64,000 nt of DNA from Streptomyces parvus (GCF_014648875.1 NZ_BMRY01000006.1:124001-188000); one strand, 5' to 3'; positions 33,837 to 43,188 are shown, counted from the stretch's first letter. Numbers and translations: made by a program. The notes: generated by a model from the letters alone, not told the origin.

Positions 33837-34388
33837 CTGGACGGCGGCGGGCCAGGCCTCGGCCAGCATCGCCCGGGTGTCGCCCAGCAGCTGGGGCAGC
33901 ACCTTGGTGTGCCCGATGACCGGCATGAAGTTGGTGTCCCCACCCCAGCGCGGCACCAGGTGCTGATGCAGGTGGGCGGCGATCCCCGCGCCGGCCACGG
34001 AGCCCTGGTTCATGCCGATGTTGAAGCCGTGCGCCCCCGAGGCGGCGCGCAGCGCGACCATCGCCCGCTTGGTGAAGTCCGCGAGCTCAGCCGTCTCCGG
34101 ACCGTCCAGCTCGGTGTAGTCGGCGACATGCCGGAAGGGCACGACCATGAGATGGCCGCCGTTGTACGGATACAGGTTCAGCACCGCGTAGACGTGCTCG
34201 CCACGAGCCACGACGAGCCCGTCCTCATCGGATTTCGCCGGGATCGAACAGAACGGACAGCCGTCCTCGGCACCCGGGCCGCTCGGCTTGTTCTCGCCCT
34301 GGATGTACGCCATCCGATGGGGCGTCCACAGGCGCTGGAATGCGTCGGGCGTCCCCACGCCGATCTGCTGCTCCGGCTCACTCGTCAT
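33834..34388 (-). CDS. HIT-family nucleotide hydrolase/phosphorylase
   Basis: The 184-aa histidine-triad protein has the HxHxH motif HLHQHLVPRW (about residues 139-148), preceded by a conserved Asn-rich FNIGMNQG, and an N-terminal CPFC pair (about residue 44) likely to bind zinc. It is close to the mycobacterial Rv2613c group of Ap4A phosphorylases/AMP-generating enzymes, which also sits beside pgsA and thrS. The start chosen is ATG at 34388 (MTSEPEQQ); no ribosome site is seen upstream, so it may be leaderless. Confidence 0.92.
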   Translation of the reverse strand: MTSEPEQQIGVGTPDAFQRLWTPHRMAYIQGENKPSGPGAEDGCPFCSIPAKSDEDGLVVARGEHVYAVLNLYPYNGGHLMVVPFRHVADYTELDGPETAELADFTKRAMVALRAASGAHGFNIGMNQGSVAGAGIAAHLHQHLVPRWGGDTNFMPVIGHTKVLPQLLGDTRAMLAEAWPAAVQ

Positions 34389-34466
34389 GCCGATCAGCAT
34401 ATTGCGTCACCCCGGCGTAGCGTGTCGCCGGGGCCGGACCGCTCGGCCGCCCACGATGCTGAGGCG

Positions 34467-35144
34467 ATGAGCGACCGAACCACCCCCGATCCACCCGCCC
34501 GGCTGACCCGCTGGGAGCAGCGCACGGAGGTTCCGCTCTTCCTCGCGGGGCTGATCTTCCTGACGGGGTACGCGGTCCGGGTGCTGACCCCGCACGACGC
34601 CCAGCCGTGGAACGACATCGCGCTGATCCTCGTCTGGTCGACCTGGCTGCTCTTCCTCGTCGACTACGCGACCCGGCTGCACCTCAGCGGCCTGGGCGCG
34701 CGCTTCCTCCGGACGCACTGGCTCGACACCGCGGTCCTGCTGCTGCCGCTGCTGCGCCCGCTACGGATGGTCCAGGTGTACCAGGTGGTGCAGCGCCGCC
34801 GCGACCGGCCGCGGCTGAGCCTGTACGCGCGAGTGATGTCCTACGCCGGCCTGACCGCCGCCCTCCTCGGCTTCGCCGCCTCACTGGCGGTCTACCACTT
34901 CGAACGCACAGCCTCCGGCGCCTCCATCCGCACCTTCGGCGACGCGGTGTGGTGGGCCTGCGCGACGCTGACGACGGTCGGCTACGGAGACGCGGCCCCG
35001 GTCACGTTCTGGGGGCGGGTGGTCGCGGCGGGGCTGATGGCCGGCGGTCTCGCGCTGCTGGGCGCGGTGACGGGCTCGTTCTCGTCGTGGCTGATCCAGG
35101 TGTTCACCAGGGAGGACGAGAAGCGGCCCCCGGAGCGGGGTTAG
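34467..35144 (+). CDS. Voltage-gated-type potassium channel family protein
   Basis: The 225-aa membrane protein has the layout of a short Kv-like channel: S1-S4 region with an Arg-containing fourth helix (LRPLRMVQVYQVVQRRRDR), then a pore loop with selectivity filter TLTTVGYGD (about residue 170) and a final inner helix ending in a charged tail. No RCK domain is attached. The start is ATG at 34467 with GAGG just upstream. It is divergent from the HIT gene and convergent with thrS. Confidence 0.9.
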   Translation: MSDRTTPDPPARLTRWEQRTEVPLFLAGLIFLTGYAVRVLTPHDAQPWNDIALILVWSTWLLFLVDYATRLHLSGLGARFLRTHWLDTAVLLLPLLRPLRMVQVYQVVQRRRDRPRLSLYARVMSYAGLTAALLGFAASLAVYHFERTASGASIRTFGDAVWWACATLTTVGYGDAAPVTFWGRVVAAGLMAGGLALLGAVTGSFSSWLIQVFTREDEKRPPERG

Positions 35145-35158
35145 CGCTCCGGGGGCCG
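35124..35158. terminator. Bidirectional terminator between channel gene and thrS
   Basis: A 14-bp perfect stem (35124-35137 with 35145-35158) with a 7-nt loop that contains the channel gene's TAG stop; TT follows on the plus strand. Confidence 0.85.
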
Positions 35159-35191
35159 TTGCTGCGTCAAGGATCGACTCCGGCGTACGGA

Positions 35192-37168
35192 TCAGACCTG
35201 TACGCGGTCCTCGACGGCCTTCGCGATCTTGGCGATGGCCTCGTCGACCGGGATGCCGTTCTCCTGCGAACCGTCGCGGTAGCGGAAGGAGACGGCATCG
35301 TTGGCCATGTCCTCGTCACCGGCGATGATCATGAACGGGACCTTGTTCTTCTGCTGGTTGCGGATCTTCTTCTGCATCCGGTCCGAGGACGCGTCCACAT
35401 CCACCCGCAGCCCCTGCTTGCGCGCCTTGGCGGCGAACTCCTGGAGGTAGGGGATGTGGGCGTCGCCGATCGGGATGCCGACGGCCTGGACCGGGGCGAG
35501 CCAGACCGGGAACGCGCCCGCGTAGTGCTCCAGGAGCACGGCGAAGAAGCGCTCGATGGAGCCGAACAGGGCACGGTGGATCATCACCGGGCGCTGCTTG
35601 GAGCCGTCGGGACCGGTGTACTCCAGGTCGAACCGCTCCGGCAGGTTGAAGTCGAGCTGCACGGTCGACATCTGCCAGGTACGGCCGATGGCGTCCTTGC
35701 ACTGCACGGAGATCTTCGGGCCGTAGAACGCGGCGCCGCCCGGGTCCGGGACCAGGGGCAGGCCCTGCTTCTCGGCGACCTGGCGGAGCGTCTCGGTGGC
35801 CTCTTCCCAGGTCTCGTCTGAGCCGACGTACTTCTCCGGGTCCTTGGTGGACAGCTCCAGGTAGAAGTCGGTGAGCCCGTAGTCGCGGAGCAGGTTCAGC
35901 ACGAAGGTGAGCGTGCGGTCGAGCTCCTCCGCCATCTGCTCCTTGGTGCAGTAGATGTGCGCGTCGTCCTGCGTGAAACCGCGCGAGCGGGTCAGGCCGT
36001 GCACGACACCCGACTTCTCGTACCGGTACACCGTGCCGAACTCGAAGAGGCGCAGCGGCAGTTCACGGTAGGAGCGGCCGCGCGCATCGAAGATCAGGTT
36101 GTGCATCGGGCAGTTCATCGGCTTGAGGTAGTAGTCCACCCCGTCGTCGATCTGCATGGGCGGGTACATGCCGTCGGCGTACCAGTCCAGGTGGCCGGAC
36201 TTCTCGAAGAGCTTGCCCTTGGTGGCGTGCGGCGAGTAGACGAACTCGTAGCCCTCCTCCTCGTGCCGGCGGCGCGAGTAGTCCTCCATGGCCCGGCGGA
36301 TGACGCCGCCCTTGGGGTGGAAGACCGCGAGGCCGGGGCCGATCTCGTCGGGGAAGGAGAAGAGATCCAGCTCGTTGCCGAGCTTGCGGTGGTCGCGCTT
36401 GGCGGCCTCCTCCAGGAACTCCAGGTGCGCCTTCAGCTCGTCCTTGGTGGGCCAGGCGGTGCCGTAGATGCGCTGGAGCATCGGGTTCTTCTCGCTGCCG
36501 CGCCAGTACGCGGCGGCGTTGCGCATCAGCTTGAACGCCGGGATGAACCGGGTGGTGGGCAGGTGCGGACCGCGACAGAGGTCCTTCCAGCACAGCTCGC
36601 CGGTCTTGGCGTCGAGGTTGTCGTAGATGGTCAGCTCGCCGCCGCCCACCTCGACGTCCGCGCCGTCGTCCGAGGAGGCGGAGCCCTTGATGCCGATGAG
36701 CTCCAGCTTGTACGGCTCGTCCGCCAGTTCCTCGCGGGCGTCCTCGTCGGAGACCACACGGCGGGAGAACTTCTGGCCCCGCTTCTGGATCTCCTGCATC
36801 TTCTTCTCGATGGCCTTGAGGTCCTCGGGCGTGAACGGCTTCTCGACGTCGAAGTCGTAGTAGAAGCCGTCCTTGACCGGCGGGCCGATCCCGAGCTTGG
36901 CCTCGGGGAAGAGCTCCTGCACTGCCTGGGCCATGACGTGCGCGGTGGAGTGGCGCAGGATGTTGAGGCCGTCCTCGGAGGAGATCTCCACGGGCTCGAC
37001 GCTCTCGCCGTCCTGGAGGACGTAGGACAGGTCCTTCAGCTCGCCGCCGATGCGCGCTGCGACGACGGTGCGCTGACCGGGGAAGAGCTCACCGGCGGTC
37101 GTGCCCGTCGTCACCACGTGCTCTTCCCGCTCGGAATCGCGTTGGATGATCACACGGACGTCTGACAC
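35192..37168 (-). CDS. thrS: Threonyl-tRNA synthetase
   Basis: The 658-aa class II synthetase has N-terminal TGS domain (about 1-65), editing domain with HSTAHVMAQAV (the HxxxH zinc/editing motif, about residue 75), catalytic core with motif 2 RYEKSGVVHGLTRSRGFTQD and zinc ligands including Cys in MNCPMH, and a C-terminal HGTP anticodon domain. The start is GTG at 37168 with AGGAGAG upstream. The mRNA leader can form a long hairpin next to the ribosome site (37182-37239). No T-box was recognised. Confidence 0.97.
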   Translation of the reverse strand: MSDVRVIIQRDSEREEHVVTTGTTAGELFPGQRTVVAARIGGELKDLSYVLQDGESVEPVEISSEDGLNILRHSTAHVMAQAVQELFPEAKLGIGPPVKDGFYYDFDVEKPFTPEDLKAIEKKMQEIQKRGQKFSRRVVSDEDAREELADEPYKLELIGIKGSASSDDGADVEVGGGELTIYDNLDAKTGELCWKDLCRGPHLPTTRFIPAFKLMRNAAAYWRGSEKNPMLQRIYGTAWPTKDELKAHLEFLEEAAKRDHRKLGNELDLFSFPDEIGPGLAVFHPKGGVIRRAMEDYSRRRHEEEGYEFVYSPHATKGKLFEKSGHLDWYADGMYPPMQIDDGVDYYLKPMNCPMHNLIFDARGRSYRELPLRLFEFGTVYRYEKSGVVHGLTRSRGFTQDDAHIYCTKEQMAEELDRTLTFVLNLLRDYGLTDFYLELSTKDPEKYVGSDETWEEATETLRQVAEKQGLPLVPDPGGAAFYGPKISVQCKDAIGRTWQMSTVQLDFNLPERFDLEYTGPDGSKQRPVMIHRALFGSIERFFAVLLEHYAGAFPVWLAPVQAVGIPIGDAHIPYLQEFAAKARKQGLRVDVDASSDRMQKKIRNQQKNKVPFMIIAGDEDMANDAVSFRYRDGSQENGIPVDEAIAKIAKAVEDRVQV

Positions 37169-37181
37169 CGGTCTCTCCTGA

Positions 37182-37239
37182 CTGAGGGGGATGCCTGCCT
37201 TCGTACGGCTGGGCAATACGAATCGTACCGAGCCCTCAG
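37182..37239 (-). promoter_or_regulatory. Leader hairpin just upstream of the thrS ribosome site
   Basis: CTGAGGG at 37182-37188 and CCCTCAG at 37233-37239 can pair, bringing a 44-nt loop between them. On the mRNA strand the 3' arm ends a few bases before AGGAGAG. It could modulate initiation; the T-box consensus is absent. This is a structural observation only. Confidence 0.35.
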
Positions 37240-37270
37240 CCCCCGATGCGAACGCCTTCCGGGCGGGCCC

Positions 37271-38524
37271 CTACGCCTCCTCCCCCGCGCACGCCTCCTC
37301 GAAGAAGTCGACGTTCTCCTGGAGCGCCTTCATCAGCCGGTCCCGCTCCGCCTCGTCGACCTGGACGGGTGCGACCTGCGAGGCGCCGGTGAGCCGCCGG
37401 AAGCCGCCCCGGTTCTCCAGGCGTCCCTCCACCCGCAGCGGCAGCCCCACGAGGTGGGCGTGGCCCGCGATGCGGTACGCCTCCTCGTCCAGCTCCACGC
37501 GGACGTGCGCGACCTCGGCCCCGGCCAGCACCCGCAGCCGTACGATCCCGGCGCCGCGCGGCCCGGAGCGGCGCAACCGGACCACCGCGCCGGTCAGCCG
37601 GACCTGCACGGCGGGTTCGTCGCGGAGGTAGCGGGCTCCGGCGGCGCGGAGGGCGGGCAGGTCGCCCGGGGAGAACTCGACGGGCGCGGGGCGGGCCGGG
37701 CAGCCGTCCGGGGTGCCCGCGGCGGGCGCCCACCGCAGGTCGATCCGGGCCCCTTCACAGCCGCGGACCAGGGCGATCAGAGATTCGGTCAGTTCCCGGC
37801 CGACGCCCGCGGCGATCGCGCTGTCGAAGGCCTCCATGCCGCCGGTGGCCCGCTGGTAGTCCACGGCCTCCCGGGTGGCGTGCAGGGCGTGGCAGAGCTG
37901 GACGGCGACGGCGCGCCCGGAGGCGACGGGGACGTACGCGGTGAGGGTGCGGCCGTCGGCGCCGGGCCCGATCAGGGCGTCGTCGAGGGCGGCCCGGGCC
38001 TTCCGGCGGTGCCGGGCGCCGTGGTAGCCGGCCCGGCCGCGGGCCGCGAGGGCTCCGGCCATGAGGACCTGCCGGGCGGCCGACCTCAGCTCCTCGGCCT
38101 CGGTCCAGCCCGCGGCCCCGGCCGCTCCGGCCGCCGATTCGGGGACCTCGCGCCACCAGCGGATCTCGTCGCTGGGCACGGCGAGGGAGACGAGGACGTC
38201 GCGGGCGGATGGGGCGGCGCTGCGGCCGAGGGCGATGAGGGCCTCCTCGATCAGCTCCCCGCTGTCGGGGAAGGCCGCGCTCTCGGGCACGAGCAGGCTG
38301 GTCGCCCCGGCGGCGGCCCCGGGCGGGGTCCAGCGGCCGTAGCGTCCCGGCGCTCCCCCGCGCCGCTGCCAGCCGTGCCGGCGCAGGAGGGCCCCGAGGA
38401 CGGCGGGGTCGGGCAGTTCGGTGCCCGCCTCGGCGAGCGGCGGGGGCCATGGGCGGGCGGTGGGGTGCGAGCGGGCGGCGGGCAGTCCCGCCGCGCCCGT
38501 GGGCTCGTCCATCGACCGGTGCAT
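37271..38524 (-). CDS. Unknown protein, coupled to the DUF4365 gene
   Basis: I do not recognise this 417-aa protein. It is Ala/Arg/Gly-rich. It has a central helical region (about 125-270) with RHRRKARAALDDALIG and LCHALHATREAVDYQRATGGMEAF, and a C-terminal beta-rich region (about 320-400) suggestive of an OB- or barrel-like fold (AVVRLRRSGPRGAGIVRLRV, LVGLPLRVEGRL). No catalytic motif or membrane helix is evident. The ATG at 38524 overlaps the DUF4365 stop (TGATG) and GGAGGGAG lies upstream, so the two genes are translationally coupled and probably act together. Confidence 0.75.
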   Translation of the reverse strand: MHRSMDEPTGAAGLPAARSHPTARPWPPPLAEAGTELPDPAVLGALLRRHGWQRRGGAPGRYGRWTPPGAAAGATSLLVPESAAFPDSGELIEEALIALGRSAAPSARDVLVSLAVPSDEIRWWREVPESAAGAAGAAGWTEAEELRSAARQVLMAGALAARGRAGYHGARHRRKARAALDDALIGPGADGRTLTAYVPVASGRAVAVQLCHALHATREAVDYQRATGGMEAFDSAIAAGVGRELTESLIALVRGCEGARIDLRWAPAAGTPDGCPARPAPVEFSPGDLPALRAAGARYLRDEPAVQVRLTGAVVRLRRSGPRGAGIVRLRVLAGAEVAHVRVELDEEAYRIAGHAHLVGLPLRVEGRLENRGGFRRLTGASQVAPVQVDEAERDRLMKALQENVDFFEEACAGEEA

Positions 38525-39120
38525 CAGGGTCTCCCTCCGGCCCCGACCCGGGCCATGATGTCGCAGAGTGCGCGGTCGTCGAAGATCCGCGAGGTCGGGA
38601 TGCGCACAGTGGTCCGGTACCGGCCCGTCACCGCGTGGCCGGCCAGGTTGGTCCAGTAGCAGCAGTGGCGCAGGTCGAGGCCGCCGGGCCCGGCGCGCAG
38701 CCAGTCGTCCTGGCTGCGGGGCACGATCATCACGACCAGGATCTTGTGCACCGTCACCGGGGAGCGGGCGAGCTTGACGAGGTGGGCGTTGTCGAGGGTG
38801 AAGGAGAACGCCCCGCCCGCCGGGTGCGGCGGTATCTGGTAGGTGCACTTGAGCTGCACCTTGATGGTCACTTCGTCGTCGACGGTGTGGGTGGGGGCGC
38901 CGTGGCTGACGTGCCAGTCGATGCCGTTGTCGGGGAAGGGCTGGGACAGGGAGCATCCGGCCGCCGCCGCGACGGCGTGCAGGTAGCCCACCTGAAGGGT
39001 CTCCATGCAGGCGGTGGTGGCGAGGGAGCCGCGCAGCGGCGTGTCCGGCTGCTGCGGCGACCGGGGCCCGAAGGGCTCGGTGCGGGCGGTTCCCCCGGGG
39101 TCGGGCTGCGCGAGCGCCAT
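38524..39120 (-). CDS. DUF4365 domain-containing protein
   Basis: The 198-aa protein spans a DUF4365 domain over residues about 35-185. The segment NGIDWHVSHG followed by a strand ending KVQLKCTY resembles the D...(E/Q)xK pattern of PD-(D/E)xK nuclease-like folds, so nuclease-related activity is plausible but unproven. It is first of a two-gene unit with an overlapping unknown gene. The start is ATG at 39120 (MALAQPDPGG); a longer frame upstream is possible but not supported by a ribosome site. Confidence 0.75.
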   Translation of the reverse strand: MALAQPDPGGTARTEPFGPRSPQQPDTPLRGSLATTACMETLQVGYLHAVAAAAGCSLSQPFPDNGIDWHVSHGAPTHTVDDEVTIKVQLKCTYQIPPHPAGGAFSFTLDNAHLVKLARSPVTVHKILVVMIVPRSQDDWLRAGPGGLDLRHCCYWTNLAGHAVTGRYRTTVRIPTSRIFDDRALCDIMARVGAGGRP

Positions 39121-39346
39121 GGCTCCGTGTGCCTTCCGGGCGTGCCGATCGTCGGCAGGCAGCCTGCCGACGGGTGTGGTGGGCGGGACGGATCGACGGA
39201 CGTCAACGGCAACTCCCCGACGTCTCACCTGTGTTGTCACCGCATCAGACCGACCGCAAACGGCGTATCAGGCAAACAGCCCGGGTATCACCGATATCGG
39301 GCAGAGGAATCATTCCATCTGCCGTGCGGGTGCGAGGAGTTCGGGG

Positions 39347-40072
39347 ATGATGCACTGGTTCGAAGGGCCGCTGGCCGCTTTTGACACGGAGACGACAGGC
39401 GTGGACGTCGAGCGGGACCGGATCGTTTCGGCCGCTCTCGTCGCGCAGGACACCGCGGGCGGTCGCGTCCGCGTGACCCGTTGGCTGGTCAATCCGGGGA
39501 TTCCGGTCCCGCCCGGGGCGACCGAGATCCATGGGCTGACCGACGATCACCTTCAGCGCAACGGGCGTTGGCCCGCCCCGGTGATGGACGAGATAGCCCG
39601 GGCGCTGGCGGAGAGCTGTGCGACCGGCCGGCCGCTGGTCGTGATGAACGCTCCCTTCGATCTGACGCTGCTGGACCGGGAGTTGAAGCGCCACCGGGCG
39701 TCGTCGCTGGCGCGGTATCTCGACGGGGTGCCGATGCGGGTGGTGGACCCGCGGGTGCTGGACAAGCATCTGGACCGCTACCGCAAGGGCCGCCGGACGC
39801 TCACGGATCTGTGCGCGAGTTACGAGGTGGTACTCGACGGGGCCCATGACGCGGCGGCCGACGCGACGGCTTCACTGGAGCTGGTGCGGGCGGTGTGCCG
39901 GCGCTTCTCGACCCGGCTGGAGCGGCTGTCGCCGTCGGAGCTGCACACGCTTCAGGCGACCTGGCACGCGGCCCAGGCGCGGGGCCTGGAGGCCTGGTTC
40001 GCGAAGAGCGGGACGCCGGAGGCGGTGGACCCGTCGTGGCCGCTGCGCCCGGAGCTGCCCGCGGCGGCGTGA
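39347..40072 (+). CDS. DnaQ-family 3'-5' exonuclease
   Basis: The 241-aa DEDD exonuclease has Exo I FDTETTGVD (Asp/Glu near residues 13-15), Exo II NAPFDLTLLDRE, and Exo III HDAAADATAS with the DEDDh-type His two residues before. It resembles the epsilon-like exonucleases found as single proteins in actinomycetes and may proofread for a polymerase or act in repair. The start at ATG 39347 follows AGGAG by seven bases; ATG 39350 is an alternative. It is divergent from the DUF4365 pair. Confidence 0.92.
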   Translation: MMHWFEGPLAAFDTETTGVDVERDRIVSAALVAQDTAGGRVRVTRWLVNPGIPVPPGATEIHGLTDDHLQRNGRWPAPVMDEIARALAESCATGRPLVVMNAPFDLTLLDRELKRHRASSLARYLDGVPMRVVDPRVLDKHLDRYRKGRRTLTDLCASYEVVLDGAHDAAADATASLELVRAVCRRFSTRLERLSPSELHTLQATWHAAQARGLEAWFAKSGTPEAVDPSWPLRPELPAAA

Positions 40073-40095
40073 GGGGTCCGAGGGTCCGGACATAC

Positions 40096-40132
40096 GAAAG
40101 CCGGCCCGCGTGATCGTTGCGGACCGGCTTTC
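40096..40132. terminator. Terminator between the exonuclease gene and tRNA-Val
   Basis: A 14-bp stem (40096-40109 with 40119-40132) has one C/A mismatch. T-rich ends on both strands suggest use by both the plus-strand exonuclease gene and the minus-strand tRNA. Confidence 0.75.
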
Positions 40133-40137
40133 CCCGG

Positions 40138-40209
40138 TGGGCGATACTGGGTTCGAACCAGTGACCTCTTCGGTGTGAACGAAGCGCTCTCCCACTGAGC
40201 TAATCGCCC
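40138..40209 (-). tRNA. tRNA-Val (CAC)
   Basis: The 72-nt cloverleaf has a 7-bp acceptor stem (GGGCGAT with ATCGCCC), anticodon loop TTCACAC giving CAC, T-loop GGTTCGAACCC, and discriminator A. CCA is not encoded. A second identical copy lies at 43236-43307. Confidence 0.96.
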
Positions 40210-40349
40210 GGGAACGGGTTGAACCATACAGGGCTTCGCGGGCTTCGTTCAAACCGCTTCCGGCGCCGCTCTACTCAGGGCGTCCCGGCCGGGAAGTGAG
40301 TATCCGAGCGCATGTACGGGCCGGGTGGCCGGGGCTCACACTCCCGTAC

Positions 40350-43124
40350 ATGGAACATGTGCCCCCGCCCGCCGAGGAACTGGCCCGCCTCGACCGTGAA
40401 CTGGCCGAGCTGGACGCCCGCCGGGCCCAGTTGCTGACCCGGCGTGCCTGGCTGCTCGCCGCGCTGCGGCCGCCCGCGCCGACGGCCGCTCCCGGCTGGA
40501 ACCCGTCGGCCTGGGGCGCGCCCGCTCCCGGCCGCCCGGGGGCTCCGGCCCAGCCGTGGGGTCACGTCCCCCCGAAGCAGGCATCCGCGCCGCGCAGCGC
40601 GCAGAACGTCCTGCTGACGCTGGGCGGTCTGCTGCTGACGGTCGCGGCGATCGCGTTCACGCTGGTGAGCTGGGGCTCGATGGGGATCGGCGGCCGGTCG
40701 GCCGTGCTGGCCGCGGTGACCGTGGGGGCCCTGGCCGCCCCGGCGGTGCTGCTGCGACGGGGGCTGACGGCCACCGCCGAGGCGCTGGCCGCCCTTGCCC
40801 TGGTGCTGACACTGCTGGACGCCTACGCGGTCCACGCGGTGGCGGCCCCGGACACCGACGGGCTCGGTTTCACCGCGGTCGCGGCCGCTGTGCTCGCGGC
40901 GCTGTGGACGGCGTACGGGCTGGCGCTGGGCAAGCTTCGCCTTCCGCTGCCCGCCGCCGTGGTCCTCGCCCAGTGGCCGCTGCTGTTCGGGGCGTGGGCC
41001 GCGGGCGCGTCGGCGCTGGTGGTCGGGTGGGCGCTGCTGGCCACGGCGGTGCTGGACGGGGCGATCGCCCTGTGGGGCAAGGGCACCGGGGCGCGGGTCA
41101 CGGCGTGCGTCGGCGGATCGGTGATGGCGTTCTCGGCGCTGATGGTGGGCCTGACGCTGTCCGTGACGGCCTCCGGGCCGCTCGGGGCCCTGGCGCCCGG
41201 TGCGCTGCTGCTGACGGCCGCGGTGGCGGCCCTGGCCGGGGCGTGGCGCGCGCCGAGGGGGTTCGCGCGGGCGGGCGGTGTGGTGGCCGGTCTCGCGTCG
41301 GTGGCCGCGGTGGGCGGCGTCCCGGCGGCGGCGGTGCCGGAGGACTGGGCGGTGCTCGCGTACCTGTCGGCCGGCCTGGCGCTGACGGCGGTCGTACGGA
41401 CCCGGCTGCCGCGAAACGCGGCGATCGGAGCGCTGGTGGCGTCGGCCGCGGTGGTGGCGGGAGCCCTGGCGGGGGCCCTGCCGGGGCTCGCGGCGGTGCT
41501 GCTGGGCCCGGTGACGCTGCTGTCGGACGTGTGGGCGGGATCGCCGGAGGGCTTCCGGGCCGCACTGGGCTCGACGCTGCCGTGGACGGGCCTGGCGGCG
41601 ACCCCGGTGGTGCTCGCCGTGTCGGCAGGGCTGCTGGGGTCGGCGTACCGGTGGTGGCCGTCGCCGGCCCGGATCGCCGCGTCGCTGATCGCACGGGAGG
41701 AGCCGGGGTCGGGCGGTGCGGCCGCGTACGGCGCGGGTCCGGCGGGCTCGGCGGGAGCACCGGGCGCCGGAACGCCGGAGCCGGGCGCCGGGACCGCAGG
41801 GACAGTCGGCACGCCGGCCCCGGGCGCGTCGGGCGCAGAGGCCCCGGGCGCACCCGGCGCGGCCGCACCCGGGGCTTCCGGAGCGCCGCACGGGACCGGG
41901 GCGCCCTGGTACGCCGGGGGCCGGGCCGGAGCGCCCTGGTACGCCGGTGGGGCGTCCGCTGCCCGCAGGCGACCGTCCGGGGCGGCCCTGCGCGGGGCCG
42001 CCGGTGCGGGGGCGGCGGTGCTGGGCTGGGGTGCGCTGTTGCTGACCGGGGCCGTGCTGGATGTGCCCTACGCGGTCGCGGTGGCCGGGGAGACGGTCCT
42101 GGTGGCGGGTCTGCTCGCCCTGGCCGTACGCGGCACGGGGAGCGGCCGGGAGGGTTCGGCGGCGGTTCCGGTGACCGCGCTGGTGGCGGCGTTGGCCGGG
42201 GCGGTGAGCGCCGGGCTGCTGTCGCTGGCGTCCGAGGGCGCCTCCTACGCGGTGTTCGGCGCGCTGGCGGCCCTGTTCGCCGGGGCGGCGGTCCGGGCGG
42301 GGGCCGGGGTGGAGCGTGCGGTGTTCGCGGTCGCCGCCACGGTCGGGGGCACCGTGCTCACGGGGTTCGCGGGCCGGTCTCTGGGGCTCGCCCCGCACGA
42401 GGCCGCGCCGCTGATGCTCCTGGTGCCCGCGCTGACGGTGCTGTTCGGGGCCCGGCTGCGGCGGAACCCCGCGGCGTTGCCGGTGGAGCTGACGGGCGCG
42501 CTGGGTGCGCTGGTCGCGGTGGCGCTCGCGGTGCCGGACGCGCCGTTCCTGGCCCTGGTGCTCGCGCTGTGCGGGGTGCTGGCGGCGGGTGCGGCGGTGC
42601 GGCCGGAGCGGCGGCCGGTGGCGGCCTACCTGGCGGCGGCGCTGTTCGTGCTGGCCACCTGGGTGCGGCTGGCGGCCTCGGAGGTGTCGTTCCCGGAGGC
42701 GTACACGCTGCCGGTGACCGCGCCCGCGCTGGTGGTCGGGTTCCTGCGGCGGCGGAAGGACCCGGAGGCCTCGTCGTGGACGGCGTACGGTCCGGGGCTC
42801 GCGGCGACGCTGCTGCCGAGCCTGGCGGTGGCCTGGACCGATCCGGACTGGCAGCGGCCGCTGCTGCTGGGCTTGTCGGCGCTGGTGATCACGCTGCTGG
42901 GGGCGCGGTACCGCCTCCAGGCGCTGCTGCTGCTCGGCGGGGCGGTGCTGGCGCTGGACGGGCTGCACGAGCTGGCGCCGTACGTGGTGCAGGTGGCCGG
43001 GGCGCTCCCCCGGTGGCTGCCGCCGGCGCTGGCCGGGCTGCTGTTGCTGGTGGTGGGGGCGACGTACGAGCAGCGGCTGCGCGACGCCCGCCGGCTGAAG
43101 GACGCGCTGGGGCGGATGCGGTGA
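40350..43124 (+). CDS. Very large multi-spanning membrane protein of unknown function
   Basis: The product is about 924 aa. It has an N-terminal hydrophilic helix with a charged heptad-like stretch (LARLDRELAELDARRAQLL, about residues 10-28), a Pro/Gly/Ala linker, then some two dozen hydrophobic segments in two blocks (about 85-450 and 550-915). The blocks are split by a disordered Gly/Ala/Pro-rich linker (about 450-540) that contains the octapeptide GAPWYAGG twice. The layout recalls the DUF2157-like or polytopic membrane proteins of actinomycetes, but I cannot name it. The start is uncertain: ATG 40350 (MEHVPPPAEEL) is preferred; GTG 40296 would add 18 residues. It lies between two identical tRNA-Val genes on the other strand. 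Confidence 0.8.
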   Translation: MEHVPPPAEELARLDRELAELDARRAQLLTRRAWLLAALRPPAPTAAPGWNPSAWGAPAPGRPGAPAQPWGHVPPKQASAPRSAQNVLLTLGGLLLTVAAIAFTLVSWGSMGIGGRSAVLAAVTVGALAAPAVLLRRGLTATAEALAALALVLTLLDAYAVHAVAAPDTDGLGFTAVAAAVLAALWTAYGLALGKLRLPLPAAVVLAQWPLLFGAWAAGASALVVGWALLATAVLDGAIALWGKGTGARVTACVGGSVMAFSALMVGLTLSVTASGPLGALAPGALLLTAAVAALAGAWRAPRGFARAGGVVAGLASVAAVGGVPAAAVPEDWAVLAYLSAGLALTAVVRTRLPRNAAIGALVASAAVVAGALAGALPGLAAVLLGPVTLLSDVWAGSPEGFRAALGSTLPWTGLAATPVVLAVSAGLLGSAYRWWPSPARIAASLIAREEPGSGGAAAYGAGPAGSAGAPGAGTPEPGAGTAGTVGTPAPGASGAEAPGAPGAAAPGASGAPHGTGAPWYAGGRAGAPWYAGGASAARRRPSGAALRGAAGAGAAVLGWGALLLTGAVLDVPYAVAVAGETVLVAGLLALAVRGTGSGREGSAAVPVTALVAALAGAVSAGLLSLASEGASYAVFGALAALFAGAAVRAGAGVERAVFAVAATVGGTVLTGFAGRSLGLAPHEAAPLMLLVPALTVLFGARLRRNPAALPVELTGALGALVAVALAVPDAPFLALVLALCGVLAAGAAVRPERRPVAAYLAAALFVLATWVRLAASEVSFPEAYTLPVTAPALVVGFLRRRKDPEASSWTAYGPGLAATLLPSLAVAWTDPDWQRPLLLGLSALVITLLGARYRLQALLLLGGAVLALDGLHELAPYVVQVAGALPRWLPPALAGLLLLVVGATYEQRLRDARRLKDALGRMR

Positions 43125-43188
43125 GGTGTGCCGGTCCGGGGGCGCGCTGTTCGCGGCGGCTCCCGGACCGGCGGGGAAGCGGGCAACG

